Assembly: GCA_029060725.1 (NCBI GenBank)
Contig: JAIDTL010000056.1
Location: forward strand, 1 to 32,462
Origin: Muribaculaceae bacterium
GTDB lineage: Bacteria; Bacteroidota; Bacteroidia; Bacteroidales; Muribaculaceae
Reading direction: 5' to 3'
Length of the DNA stretch: 32,462 bases
Positions 22,975 to 31,446 of this stretch are shown here, piece after piece. The notes beneath the pieces are model-generated. The model had not been told where the DNA came from and ran no database searches. It saw nothing but the letters and a program-made list of their open reading frames with translations. Numbering within the stretch: the stretch's first letter is position 1; each line of letters opens with the position of its first letter. A program made the position numbers and the translations under genes.

Positions 22975-25428
22975 ATGAAATATTTTCAAACTACATTTAT
23001 GATTGGCTCGGTGATGGCAGCGGCGGCTTTGGGAGCCTGCAGCCATACTGAGACCTATGAGGCTCCGAATGCTCCGGTGAAAGAAGTTGCATTCACCAAT
23101 GTGCATATCGACGACAACTTCTGGGCACCGCGTATCGAGACCAACCGCAAGGTATCTATTCCCTCGGCATTCAAGGAGTGTGAGAAGAACGGACGTTTCG
23201 ACAATTTCGCGATTGCCGGCGGACTAAAAAAGGGCGAGCACCGTGGAGATTTCTCTTTCGATGACACCGACCCCTATAAGATTATAGAAGGTGCCTCTTA
23301 TTCTCTCGCTGTGGAATACGATCCGAAGCTGGATGCCTACCTCGACAGCGTGATCAATCTGATTGCAGCTGCGCAGGAACCTGACGGATACCTCACCACT
23401 TGCGTCACCAACAAATGCGAACGGCTTTCCGGCTGGTGGGGCACACACCGCTGGGAAAAGATCAACAGCCATGAGCTCTACAATTCCGGGCATCTATACG
23501 AGGCAGCTGTGGCACACTATCTTGCCACCGGCAAACGCTCGCTTCTCGACGTCGCCATCAAAAACGCCGACCTCGTATGCAAGACATTCGGTTACGGTGA
23601 GGACCAGATCAAATATCCTTCCGGGCACCCGATAATAGAAATGGCGCTTGCTAAGCTATATAAGGTGACCGGCAACCAGAAATATCTCGACCAGGCCAAA
23701 TACTTCGTAGAAGAGACCGGAAGACTGACCAACGGCCGCAAACCAAGCCAATATTCCCAGGACCATATTCCGATTCTCGATCAAGAGGAGATAGTGGGCC
23801 ATGCAGTACGCGCCGGTTATCTCTACTCAGGCGTTGCCGACTATGCAGCCTTAGCTCAAGACAGCGCATACTTCACCGCCATCAACCGCATCTGGGACAA
23901 CATGGCATCAAAGAAACTATATATCACAGGAGGTATCGGAAGCCGCGCACAGGGTGAAGGTTTCGGTCCGGAATATGAGCTTAATAACCACACTGCATAC
24001 TGCGAGACCTGCGCGGCAATTGCCAATGTATATTGGAACCACCGCATGTTCCTCGCCACGGGAGATGCAAAATACGCCGACGTCTACGAGCGCGCTCTCT
24101 ACAACGGAGTTCCTTCGGGCGTATCACTCTCAGGCGACAAGTTCTTCTATGATAATCCTCTTGAGAGCATGGGGCAGCACGAACGTCAGGAATGGTTCGG
24201 TTGCGCATGCTGTCCCGGCAATGTGACACGTTTCATGGCAAGCGTACCGCAATATATGTATGCAACGCAAGGAGACGACGTGCTTGTAAACCTCTATATA
24301 CAGAGCTCAGCCGACATCGAGACCGACAACAACAAGTTGAAACTCGCCCAGACCACTGAATATCCATGGAACGGCAATGTCACTTTTACCGTAGATCCGG
24401 AGAATGAGTCTGAATTTGCGCTACGCCTCCGCATCCCGGGCTGGGCTGAGGATGCTCCTGTCCCCACAGACCTCTACAGCTTCACTTCTAAGCCATCCGC
24501 AAAATATGAAGTCAAAGTCAACGGCAAGAAAGCCGACATCATGACCGGCAACGGATACGCTACAGTGAAGCGCCAATGGAAGAAGGGTGACAAGGTGGAG
24601 CTCTCCCTTCCGATGGAGGTAAAGCGTGTCAAGGCCAACGACCTCGTAGCCGATGACCGTGGCAAACTTGCAATCCAGCGCGGACCCGTGATGTTTTGCC
24701 TTGAAGGTCAGGACCAGAAAGATGGTCAAGTTTTCGACAAATACCTTCCCGACGGAGTGAATTTCACAGAAAACTACGATGCAGAACTGCTGAACGGAGT
24801 AATGACTCTTACAGCTACCGGAAAGCAGATATTCGCAGACGGATCGGAGGAAGATGCCGAACTGACAGCCATCCCCTACTGCACATGGAACAACCGTGGT
24901 GCCGACCAGATGGCAGTATGGATTCCCGCAAGCAGCGACATAGCCACAGCAAAGCCCACCCCTACCCTTGCGAGCGGAGCCCAGATGTATAGCGAGCCGA
25001 CGCAACTGACAAGCGACGCTCCTGCCGCCACCTCCAACCTCAACTGGGCATGGGGCTATAATGACCAATGGGAACCGAAGTCAAGCGCGGACACATCGAA
25101 GCCATACCACTACTGGTGGCTGCGTCAGGGAACTACCGAAAACGTTTGCTACCGTTTTGAAGAACCGAAGGAAGTAAGCAATGTCGACATCTACTGGCTC
25201 GCCTTCGACCATTATGACGGCGACTATGAGACCCCAGAAAGCTGGGAACTCTATTACCGCACAGCCGACAACCGCTGGGCACCGGTCCAGGCGAAGGGTG
25301 AATATGGAGTGGAACGCGACAAATACAACCACCTCGAATTCGAACCTGTCACCACTACCGACCTGAAGGTATCCGCCAAGCTGCGCGACGGCAAGAGCGG
25401 AGGGGTGATTGAGTGGAAAGTGAGTTGA
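22975..25428 (+). CDS. GH127 beta-L-arabinofuranosidase, predicted lipoprotein
   Basis: An 817-aa paralogue of the GH127 at 15310. The N-terminus ends in a lipobox, ALGAC with C22, so the enzyme should be membrane-anchored; without a clear surface-export signal I cannot tell periplasmic from outer face. The catalytic set is complete: E328 (QGEGFG), E344 and C346 (AYCETC), C412-C413 (GCACCPGN), giving C412 as predicted nucleophile. Beta domains and a C-terminal discoidin-like domain (TENVCYRFEEPKEVSNVDIYW) follow, as in the paralogue. It is the first gene of the plus arm, 128 bp before SusC. Lipidation here and a plain signal peptide in the other copy suggest the two cut at different places or on different substrates. 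Confidence 0.92.
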   Translation: MKYFQTTFMIGSVMAAAALGACSHTETYEAPNAPVKEVAFTNVHIDDNFWAPRIETNRKVSIPSAFKECEKNGRFDNFAIAGGLKKGEHRGDFSFDDTDPYKIIEGASYSLAVEYDPKLDAYLDSVINLIAAAQEPDGYLTTCVTNKCERLSGWWGTHRWEKINSHELYNSGHLYEAAVAHYLATGKRSLLDVAIKNADLVCKTFGYGEDQIKYPSGHPIIEMALAKLYKVTGNQKYLDQAKYFVEETGRLTNGRKPSQYSQDHIPILDQEEIVGHAVRAGYLYSGVADYAALAQDSAYFTAINRIWDNMASKKLYITGGIGSRAQGEGFGPEYELNNHTAYCETCAAIANVYWNHRMFLATGDAKYADVYERALYNGVPSGVSLSGDKFFYDNPLESMGQHERQEWFGCACCPGNVTRFMASVPQYMYATQGDDVLVNLYIQSSADIETDNNKLKLAQTTEYPWNGNVTFTVDPENESEFALRLRIPGWAEDAPVPTDLYSFTSKPSAKYEVKVNGKKADIMTGNGYATVKRQWKKGDKVELSLPMEVKRVKANDLVADDRGKLAIQRGPVMFCLEGQDQKDGQVFDKYLPDGVNFTENYDAELLNGVMTLTATGKQIFADGSEEDAELTAIPYCTWNNRGADQMAVWIPASSDIATAKPTPTLASGAQMYSEPTQLTSDAPAATSNLNWAWGYNDQWEPKSSADTSKPYHYWWLRQGTTENVCYRFEEPKEVSNVDIYWLAFDHYDGDYETPESWELYYRTADNRWAPVQAKGEYGVERDKYNHLEFEPVTTTDLKVSAKLRDGKSGGVIEWKVS

Positions 25429-25438
25429 TCAATGATAA

Positions 25439-25480
25439 ATGATTAATTATTAATGATTAATTATTTCATGATGCATCATG
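25439..25480. repeat. AT-rich tandem repeat and palindrome before SusC
   Basis: ATGATTAATTATT occurs at 25439-25451 and 25453-25465 (14-bp period). It is followed by the perfect 14-bp palindrome CATGATGCATCATG (25467-25480) and further CATGATAA-like units to about 25510. It begins 11 bp after the GH127 stop. No -7 element is visible, so an mRNA-processing or structural role between GH127 and SusC is more likely than a separate promoter. Confidence 0.55.
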
Positions 25481-25556
25481 ATAAATCTTGATAAAACATG
25501 ATAATTCATGAATCTCCAAAGAAACAATAACAATAACCAAATAAACCTAACTATTT

Positions 25557-28500
25557 ATGAAACCGCGAAAATTCACACCGATTTTCAGCAGGCACAATAT
25601 GCTGAAACTTGCGGCTTTGGCATGCTTAGGATGCTTCGCAGGCGTCCCGGCTGCTTATGCGGAGCCCCTGCCTGTGGCAGCGCCTCAGGCAGAGACCGGA
25701 ACGGTCACAGGCGTCATAACCGACAGCGAGGGAGAACTCCTGATCGGCGCGACAGTACTAGTGAAAGGCACGTCGACAGGCACTGCAACCGACATCGACG
25801 GTCGTTTCTCACTTAATGCCCCAATCGGGAGCGAGCTGCAGATCAGCTATGTCGGCTATCAGAACAAGACGATTAAAGTAGAAAAAGGGAAGCTAAACCT
25901 CGGTGACATCATACTCGCCTCAGACGCACAGCTTCTTGATGACGTAGTCGTAATCGGTTACGGCACCCAGAAGAAGGGGGACATCACCTCTGCGGTAGCT
26001 TCCGTAAAGGCAGAGGACTTTACCCAAGGCGCCATCGGCGATGCAGCAGAGCTCATCAAGGGTAAGGTGGCAGGCCTTACGATCGCCAAAGGTACCGGCG
26101 ACCCTAATGCAGAATCCACAATCCGTATGCGTGGCGTCATCTCGCTCAGCGGCGGATCGACTCCTCTCGTGCTCATCGACGGTGTGGCAGGTAGCCTCAG
26201 CGACGTAGCTCCTGAAAGCATAGAATCAATTGACGTTCTGAAAGACGCATCTGCAGCCGCCATCTATGGTACACGTGGTGCAAACGGCGTCATCATCATC
26301 ACCACCAAAGCTGGCGTGCGCGACCAGAAAACAAATGTCACATACGCAGGCTATGGCTCTTGGGCCTCGCTTGCGAAAAAGCATAAGTTCATGACCGCTG
26401 AGCAGGTGCGTCAGGGTATGACCAACTATACCGACCGCGGACATGACACCGACTGGCTCGACGCCGTCACACGAACAGCATTCACACACAACCACGACCT
26501 GCAGATTTCCGGTGGCAACTCCAAGACCACATACGCCGGCAACGTATCCTACCGCAAGGCCGAAGGTGTGATTCTCAATACATTCAACGAGGAGATAAAG
26601 ATGAACTTCGACCTGTCTCATTGGTTTTTCAACGACATGCTTCGCGTTCATCTTAACCTGCTAAAGGGCATACACAAAGACAGCGGCTTCGACGCAGGCA
26701 CAGCTGTCTACCGCCAGGCCATCATGCGCAACCCGACTGAACCCATCTACGGCGAAGACGGTCTTCCCTACGAGAACCTCGGCATCACCTACTATTACAA
26801 CCCGGTAGGCCTTATCGAGCAATATGAGGGAGAAGTGAAGAGCGAGTGGAGCCGTATGGCAGGCGACCTCACCTTCGAGCCGATCAAGGGATGGCAGACG
26901 AAGGTGTTTATCTCCACCGACCGCAGCAACTCACACTCCGCCTCATTCAAGACTTCCGACCATGTAGACCATCAGGTGGACGGCTACAGTGGAGACGCAT
27001 ACCATGGATACGGCTACAGCCAGTCTAACCTTATCGAAATCACATCGAACTACAAGAATACCTTCAACGGAGTACACCGTCTCGACGCCCTCGTAGGCTA
27101 TAGCTGGCAGGAGAACATGTATGACGGCTTCAGCGCATGGAACGCCGACTTCGGCAATGACTTCTTCAAATACAACAATCTCTATATCGGCTCTTTGCTC
27201 AAAGAAGGCAAGGCAACCATGAATAGCTATAAGAATGACAACAAGCTGATCGGCTTCTTCGGGCGTATCAGCTACGGCTATGACAACCGCTACAACGTGT
27301 TGGTATCAGTGCGTCGCGAAGGTAGCTCAAAGTTCGGCGACAACCATAAGTGGGGTACATTCCCGTCAGTGTCAGCGGGCTGGAACGTGATGAACGAAGA
27401 GTTCTGGCGCCGTCTGCCGGTAGCAGAATGGTGGGATCAGCTTAAGGTGCGTGCCGGCTACGGAGTCACCGGTGTGATACCTTCCGAGTCTTACACTGCC
27501 CTTACAAAATACAACTTCGGCGATTACTTCTTCAACGACGGCGAATGGCAGAAAGGCCTTGTGGTTGCATCCAACCCGAATCCGGATCTGAAATGGGAAA
27601 CCTCAGGTGAGCTTAACATCGGTCTTGACTGGGATATGTTCGCAGGCCGCTTCGGAGGTACTATCGACTTCTACAACAAAGAGACACGCGATATGCTCTG
27701 GTCGTATGACGTTCCGGTTCCGCCAAACCTATATTCCACTACCCTCGCCAACGTAGGCAAGATGCGCAACAGGGGTATCGAAGTAATGCTACGCGGCATA
27801 CCCGTTCAGACAAGAAACTTCTCTTGGGAGACAAGCGCTACCTTCTCACACAATGCCAACAAACTCCTATCATTGTCAAACGGTCTGTATGAAACAGCAA
27901 ACCAACATGAGATGGGAGGACTTGGAGAACCGATCTCACAGGCTACTCACCGTCTTGAGGTAGGGAAACCTATCGGCCACTATTTCGGCATCAAGTCGGT
28001 AGGAGTTAGCGAAAGAGGTCTCTGGCTCGTGGAAGACCCGACGGGCAAGTACTGCGGCGAACCGGGCGGAATCGTAGAACTATCAGACGACATGCTCCCT
28101 GACTCTGACATGAAGCAGGATCTCGGCTGCGGACTTCCTAAATTCTACGTAGGCTGGCACAACACTCTCCGCTACAAGAACTTCGACCTCAATATGCAGT
28201 TTACAGGCCAATTTGGATTCAAGATCCTCAACGAAGCACGTGCATACTATGAGAACAACTCCGTCAACTACAACCGACTGCAGTCAGTACTTGAGGCTCC
28301 GTACGGCGACCGCGTGCTCGCGGGCAACCAGAAGCAGACATTCGTAAGCTACTATCTCGAGAACGGTGACTTCTTCAAGATGACCAACCTCACACTCGGA
28401 TATACAGTGCCTTTGAAGCAAAATAAGTTCGTGGAGTCTATCCGTGCCTATGTATCATGTGAAAATCTCTTTACCATCACAAAATACAAAGGTCTCGATC

Positions 28501-28601
28501 CTGAGCTAAGCAACTGGGATGCCACTGCTTCCGGTATTGAACGACGAGATAACTATCCTACCATCCGATCCTTCACAGTCGGCCTCAACATCAATTTCTA
28601 A
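25557..28601 (+). CDS. SusC-like TonB-dependent outer-membrane transporter
   Basis: A 1014-aa outer-membrane barrel that imports oligosaccharides using TonB energy. After a signal peptide (about 1-35, ending PAAYA), a carboxypeptidase-D-regulatory-like domain covers about 48-125 (GTVTGVITDSEGELLIGATVLVKGT, in two parts split by the family-typical GTSTGTATDIDGRFSL). The plug (about 130-250) has VVVIGYGTQKKGDITSAV and the SusC hallmark DVLKDASAAAIYGTRGANGVIIITTK. The barrel runs to an aromatic end (TVGLNINF). Length is normal for SusC. It forms the pedal-bin complex with SusD, encoded 22 bp downstream. It is probably transcribed from the promoter upstream of GH127 and induced by the target glycan. 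Ligand identity is not readable from sequence; the neighbouring GH127, GH43 and GH97 enzymes suggest arabinose-containing oligosaccharides. Confidence 0.96.
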   Translation: MKPRKFTPIFSRHNMLKLAALACLGCFAGVPAAYAEPLPVAAPQAETGTVTGVITDSEGELLIGATVLVKGTSTGTATDIDGRFSLNAPIGSELQISYVGYQNKTIKVEKGKLNLGDIILASDAQLLDDVVVIGYGTQKKGDITSAVASVKAEDFTQGAIGDAAELIKGKVAGLTIAKGTGDPNAESTIRMRGVISLSGGSTPLVLIDGVAGSLSDVAPESIESIDVLKDASAAAIYGTRGANGVIIITTKAGVRDQKTNVTYAGYGSWASLAKKHKFMTAEQVRQGMTNYTDRGHDTDWLDAVTRTAFTHNHDLQISGGNSKTTYAGNVSYRKAEGVILNTFNEEIKMNFDLSHWFFNDMLRVHLNLLKGIHKDSGFDAGTAVYRQAIMRNPTEPIYGEDGLPYENLGITYYYNPVGLIEQYEGEVKSEWSRMAGDLTFEPIKGWQTKVFISTDRSNSHSASFKTSDHVDHQVDGYSGDAYHGYGYSQSNLIEITSNYKNTFNGVHRLDALVGYSWQENMYDGFSAWNADFGNDFFKYNNLYIGSLLKEGKATMNSYKNDNKLIGFFGRISYGYDNRYNVLVSVRREGSSKFGDNHKWGTFPSVSAGWNVMNEEFWRRLPVAEWWDQLKVRAGYGVTGVIPSESYTALTKYNFGDYFFNDGEWQKGLVVASNPNPDLKWETSGELNIGLDWDMFAGRFGGTIDFYNKETRDMLWSYDVPVPPNLYSTTLANVGKMRNRGIEVMLRGIPVQTRNFSWETSATFSHNANKLLSLSNGLYETANQHEMGGLGEPISQATHRLEVGKPIGHYFGIKSVGVSERGLWLVEDPTGKYCGEPGGIVELSDDMLPDSDMKQDLGCGLPKFYVGWHNTLRYKNFDLNMQFTGQFGFKILNEARAYYENNSVNYNRLQSVLEAPYGDRVLAGNQKQTFVSYYLENGDFFKMTNLTLGYTVPLKQNKFVESIRAYVSCENLFTITKYKGLDPELSNWDATASGIERRDNYPTIRSFTVGLNINF

Positions 28602-28623
28602 CAAGTCTTAATACGTAAGAAAG

Positions 28624-30315
28624 ATGAAACTATATAAAAAAGCTCTTCTCTCCCTTGCGGGATTGTCAGCCGCCTGCGGGGCAGTGACTGGACTGCAGTC
28701 ATGCACCGACCTTACGGAGCATCCCTACGACATCATCACAAGCGAAAGATATGAATTCACGGACGCCGATCGCGCCGCGATGTTCCTTCCAGTCTACTCT
28801 TCACTCCGCGACTTCGTGTGGGGATGGTTCGGCTTCACCGACATATCCGACATGGCATCCGACCTATGGTGTGTGCCTTACCGCATCGGTATTGGCTGGG
28901 GCGACCTTTACATTCCGACCCACAAACATACATTCCACAGCGAGATCGGCTTCTTCGATACTGCATGGGAACGCGCATACGCCGGTGTCAACGCCTGCAA
29001 CACACTGCTCCGCGACGAACTGATCTGCGAATCAGACGCTTCGGTCAACGAACTCCGCGGATACCGTGCACTTTACTATTATTTCCTCTTCGATATGTTC
29101 CGCAATATCCCTCTCGACAAGGGTGAACTGCACGAAGCAGGATGGCTTCCCGAACAGGCGGCACCCCAGGAAACTTGGGACTACATAATCTCCGAACTTA
29201 AAGACATCAAGGGATCATTCAGCGACCACAGCGCACTCGGACGCTTCAATAACGCAACCGTCTGCATGCTGCTCGCTAAAATGTATCTCCAACACAACTC
29301 CTATTTCCCGGAGCAGGCAGATGAAAGCTGGTATAAGCTCTGCATCGATGAAATCGACGAAATAATGGGCATGGGCTACTCATTAGCATCATCCTATTCA
29401 GAAAACTTCGCGCTGAGCATCGCGGCATGCCCAGAAACCATCTTCGCCATTCCCTACGAAGAGGACTATGCAGGAGGCAACTACTACGCCAACCTCTGGA
29501 TGTGCAACGCAGGACGCGCTACATGGAACCTCGTCAGCTGGGCAACCTCCGGTGGAGGCGCACTCCCACAGTTTATCGAAACATACGATGTTGACGACAA
29601 GCGCTACAAGGACTGCTGGATCTCAGGCCCACAGTATGATATCAACGGAGATCCAATCTATATCGACGGCGTACAGCTCAACTATACCCATGAACTCCGC
29701 TCCATCGACGTTCCCGGCTGCTACGAGCAGGAAGGGGAACGACTCGTGAAATACTATATGCAGGAGAAGTGGGGCACAAGCTACGACGACCAGGTAATCT
29801 TCCGCTATGCCGACGCACTCATGATGAAAGCAGAATGCCTTCTCCGCATCACAGGAAGCTACAAGGGAGACAACGAGAACACAGCAGCGGAGCTCGTCAC
29901 ACAGGTACGTATGCGTAACTTCCCGACTAACCCTGCCAAGGCTACACGTACTGTTGCCCAGCTCCGTGGAGGAAGTTGCTATCAATATGGCCATCGCGAG
30001 AATACCGCAGAAATGGATGAGCCTGACAATTGGATCATCACTAACGAAGGTGGAGCCGACATTGAGCTCGGTGGTCTTCTCGACGAACTCGCATGGGAAT
30101 TTCTCGCAGAGGGACACCGCCGCCAGGACCTTATCCGCTTCATGATGAGCAACGGCTGCAACGTATGGAACGGCAAGTCCTGGTTCTGTAAGGACGGTAT
30201 CAGCAATCCCGCCGACCGCCATGCCGATATCTTCCCTATACCCAAGGGAGCGGCACTTGACGGCAACCCCAAACTGAAGCAGAATCCTGGATATTCGGAT
30301 GCAGTAGCAGAGTAA
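28624..30315 (+). CDS. SusD/RagB-type surface glycan-binding lipoprotein
   Basis: A 563-aa lipoprotein (lipobox GLQSC, C27) of the SusD/RagB family, the lid of the SusC transporter on the cell surface. Visible family features are the N-terminal SusD-like part (YDIITSERYEFTDADRAAMF, WERAYAGVNACNTLL, ELRGYRALYYYFLFDMFRNIPL) with TPR helices. The C-terminal RagB part has YADALMMKAECLLRITG, ELAWEFLAEGHRRQDLIRF and the ending PIPKGAALDGNPKLKQNPGY, which is the standard closing motif. Length is typical. It follows SusC by 22 bp in the same transcript. Glycan specificity cannot be read, but aromatic residues are plentiful. Confidence 0.96.
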   Translation: MKLYKKALLSLAGLSAACGAVTGLQSCTDLTEHPYDIITSERYEFTDADRAAMFLPVYSSLRDFVWGWFGFTDISDMASDLWCVPYRIGIGWGDLYIPTHKHTFHSEIGFFDTAWERAYAGVNACNTLLRDELICESDASVNELRGYRALYYYFLFDMFRNIPLDKGELHEAGWLPEQAAPQETWDYIISELKDIKGSFSDHSALGRFNNATVCMLLAKMYLQHNSYFPEQADESWYKLCIDEIDEIMGMGYSLASSYSENFALSIAACPETIFAIPYEEDYAGGNYYANLWMCNAGRATWNLVSWATSGGGALPQFIETYDVDDKRYKDCWISGPQYDINGDPIYIDGVQLNYTHELRSIDVPGCYEQEGERLVKYYMQEKWGTSYDDQVIFRYADALMMKAECLLRITGSYKGDNENTAAELVTQVRMRNFPTNPAKATRTVAQLRGGSCYQYGHRENTAEMDEPDNWIITNEGGADIELGGLLDELAWEFLAEGHRRQDLIRFMMSNGCNVWNGKSWFCKDGISNPADRHADIFPIPKGAALDGNPKLKQNPGYSDAVAE

Positions 30316-30345
30316 CGTTTTACGTTGTGCGTTTTACGTTTTACG
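30316..30345. repeat. CGTTTTACGTT repeats after SusD
   Basis: CGTTTTACGTT at 30316-30326 and 30330-30340, with an overlapping CGTTTTACG at 30337-30345, starting immediately after the SusD stop. The same 11-mer is at 31400-31410. Confidence 0.6.
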
Positions 30346-30370
30346 ATTACATTAAAACATTCAAGAAAAG

Positions 30371-31390
30371 ATGAAAAAATCGATATTATATATATTGGGG
30401 ATGGCACTCGCGCTCGGAGCCACAAGCTGCAACAGCGATGACCCCAGCGATGCTACGGAAAAGCATGTCTACGTGGAAGGTGAGACACCTTATCTGCGTG
30501 CCAACCCAGCTGCCACCAACACAATAGCCCACACTTTCCTCGCAGCAAGAATCGACGAGCCTCTCGTGATCAGCCTCAAGGACTATGCCTCGAGCTTCCA
30601 CAAGAACCTGAACATGACTGTAGACGAGACCCTCACGGCACTCGCCAACGGTGAAGTGAAGTTCTATACTATCAATACAGGTCGTCAGCGTTGGAATCTC
30701 GACGCTCCTACGTTCGGAGCAAGCGGATGGTATTACAGCACTGCAAGCATGCCCGTAGAGGCCGGAGAGAATGCAGTATTCTCCATGGAACTCGACAGCA
30801 AGGCCAAGACAGTCACCGTACATGCGGTCAACGATCCGGCAATCGGTTCGATGGCTACTCTCGACTTCGGCTTCGCCCTTGACAACGGTAAGGATTACGA
30901 TGACTATGTGCGCTTTATGGTAAGCTGCTCAGTCACAGACCCGAGTACAGTCATATTTGACGCCACCATTCCCGCCGGCGCCTATAACGCCTACGGCATC
31001 AACCTCAAGGACTATGCAGAAGCGATCGAGCTTTGTATGGGCATGCCGTATGCTGACTTCGTAACCGCCATGGACAACGAGGAAATAGAGGTCTATCTCT
31101 GCGATGCAGACGGCAACTGGGTAGTCGATGCAGATGGCAACCGTCCGGACTACACTTCCGGATGGCTTGGCTATTGGCTTGATCCAGATCTGAACATCAC
31201 CTATTGGAACGGAGATGGCTATCCTGCCAACCTGATGTTCCTCGAATATGGAGGCGGAGGCTTGTATAACCTCGGCAACTCGGGATCGTCGACACCCGCG
31301 GGCACACAGGCACGCGTAAGATTCGACATTGTGGCCAACGGAGATCCGGCAACGGCAGTACATTTCATAATCAACGTAACCTTCGGTTGA
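30371..31390 (+). CDS. DUF4859-type surface lipoprotein, SusE position
   Basis: A 339-aa lipoprotein (lipobox GATSC, C20, then an acidic SDDPSD tail suited to surface export). Two related units seem to follow. Unit one (about 50-195) has EPLVISLKDYASSF, a GRQRWNLDAPTFGASGWYY part and a closing beta segment. Unit two (about 200-339) has YGINLKDYAEAIEL, YLCDADGNWVVDADGN, a GWLGYWLDPDLNITYW part and FIINVTFG. The LKDYA start is shared, which supports duplication. The pattern resembles DUF4859 domains of Bacteroidetes. Placed right after SusD, it takes the place of a SusE-type glycan-binding protein, probably holding polysaccharide on the surface. Binding is inferred from position only. Confidence 0.78.
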   Translation: MKKSILYILGMALALGATSCNSDDPSDATEKHVYVEGETPYLRANPAATNTIAHTFLAARIDEPLVISLKDYASSFHKNLNMTVDETLTALANGEVKFYTINTGRQRWNLDAPTFGASGWYYSTASMPVEAGENAVFSMELDSKAKTVTVHAVNDPAIGSMATLDFGFALDNGKDYDDYVRFMVSCSVTDPSTVIFDATIPAGAYNAYGINLKDYAEAIELCMGMPYADFVTAMDNEEIEVYLCDADGNWVVDADGNRPDYTSGWLGYWLDPDLNITYWNGDGYPANLMFLEYGGGGLYNLGNSGSSTPAGTQARVRFDIVANGDPATAVHFIINVTFG

Positions 31391-31399
31391 TACGTCGGA

Positions 31400-31410
31400 C
31401 GTTTTACGTT
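31400..31410. repeat. CGTTTTACGTT repeat after the DUF4859 lipoprotein gene
   Basis: The same 11-mer as at 30316 and 30330, here 9 bp after the stop codon and followed by the related GGACGTTATACG. It occupies the next intergenic gap of the same operon. Confidence 0.55.
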
Positions 31411-31446
31411 GGACGTTATACGAAAGTTTAGTAACAAACAGGACAA

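Noticed and set aside
25508..25816. 102-codon plus-strand frame overlapping the SusC start
   Set aside because: It is out of frame with SusC, and its arginine-rich product looks like a shadow of the signal and N-terminal domain.
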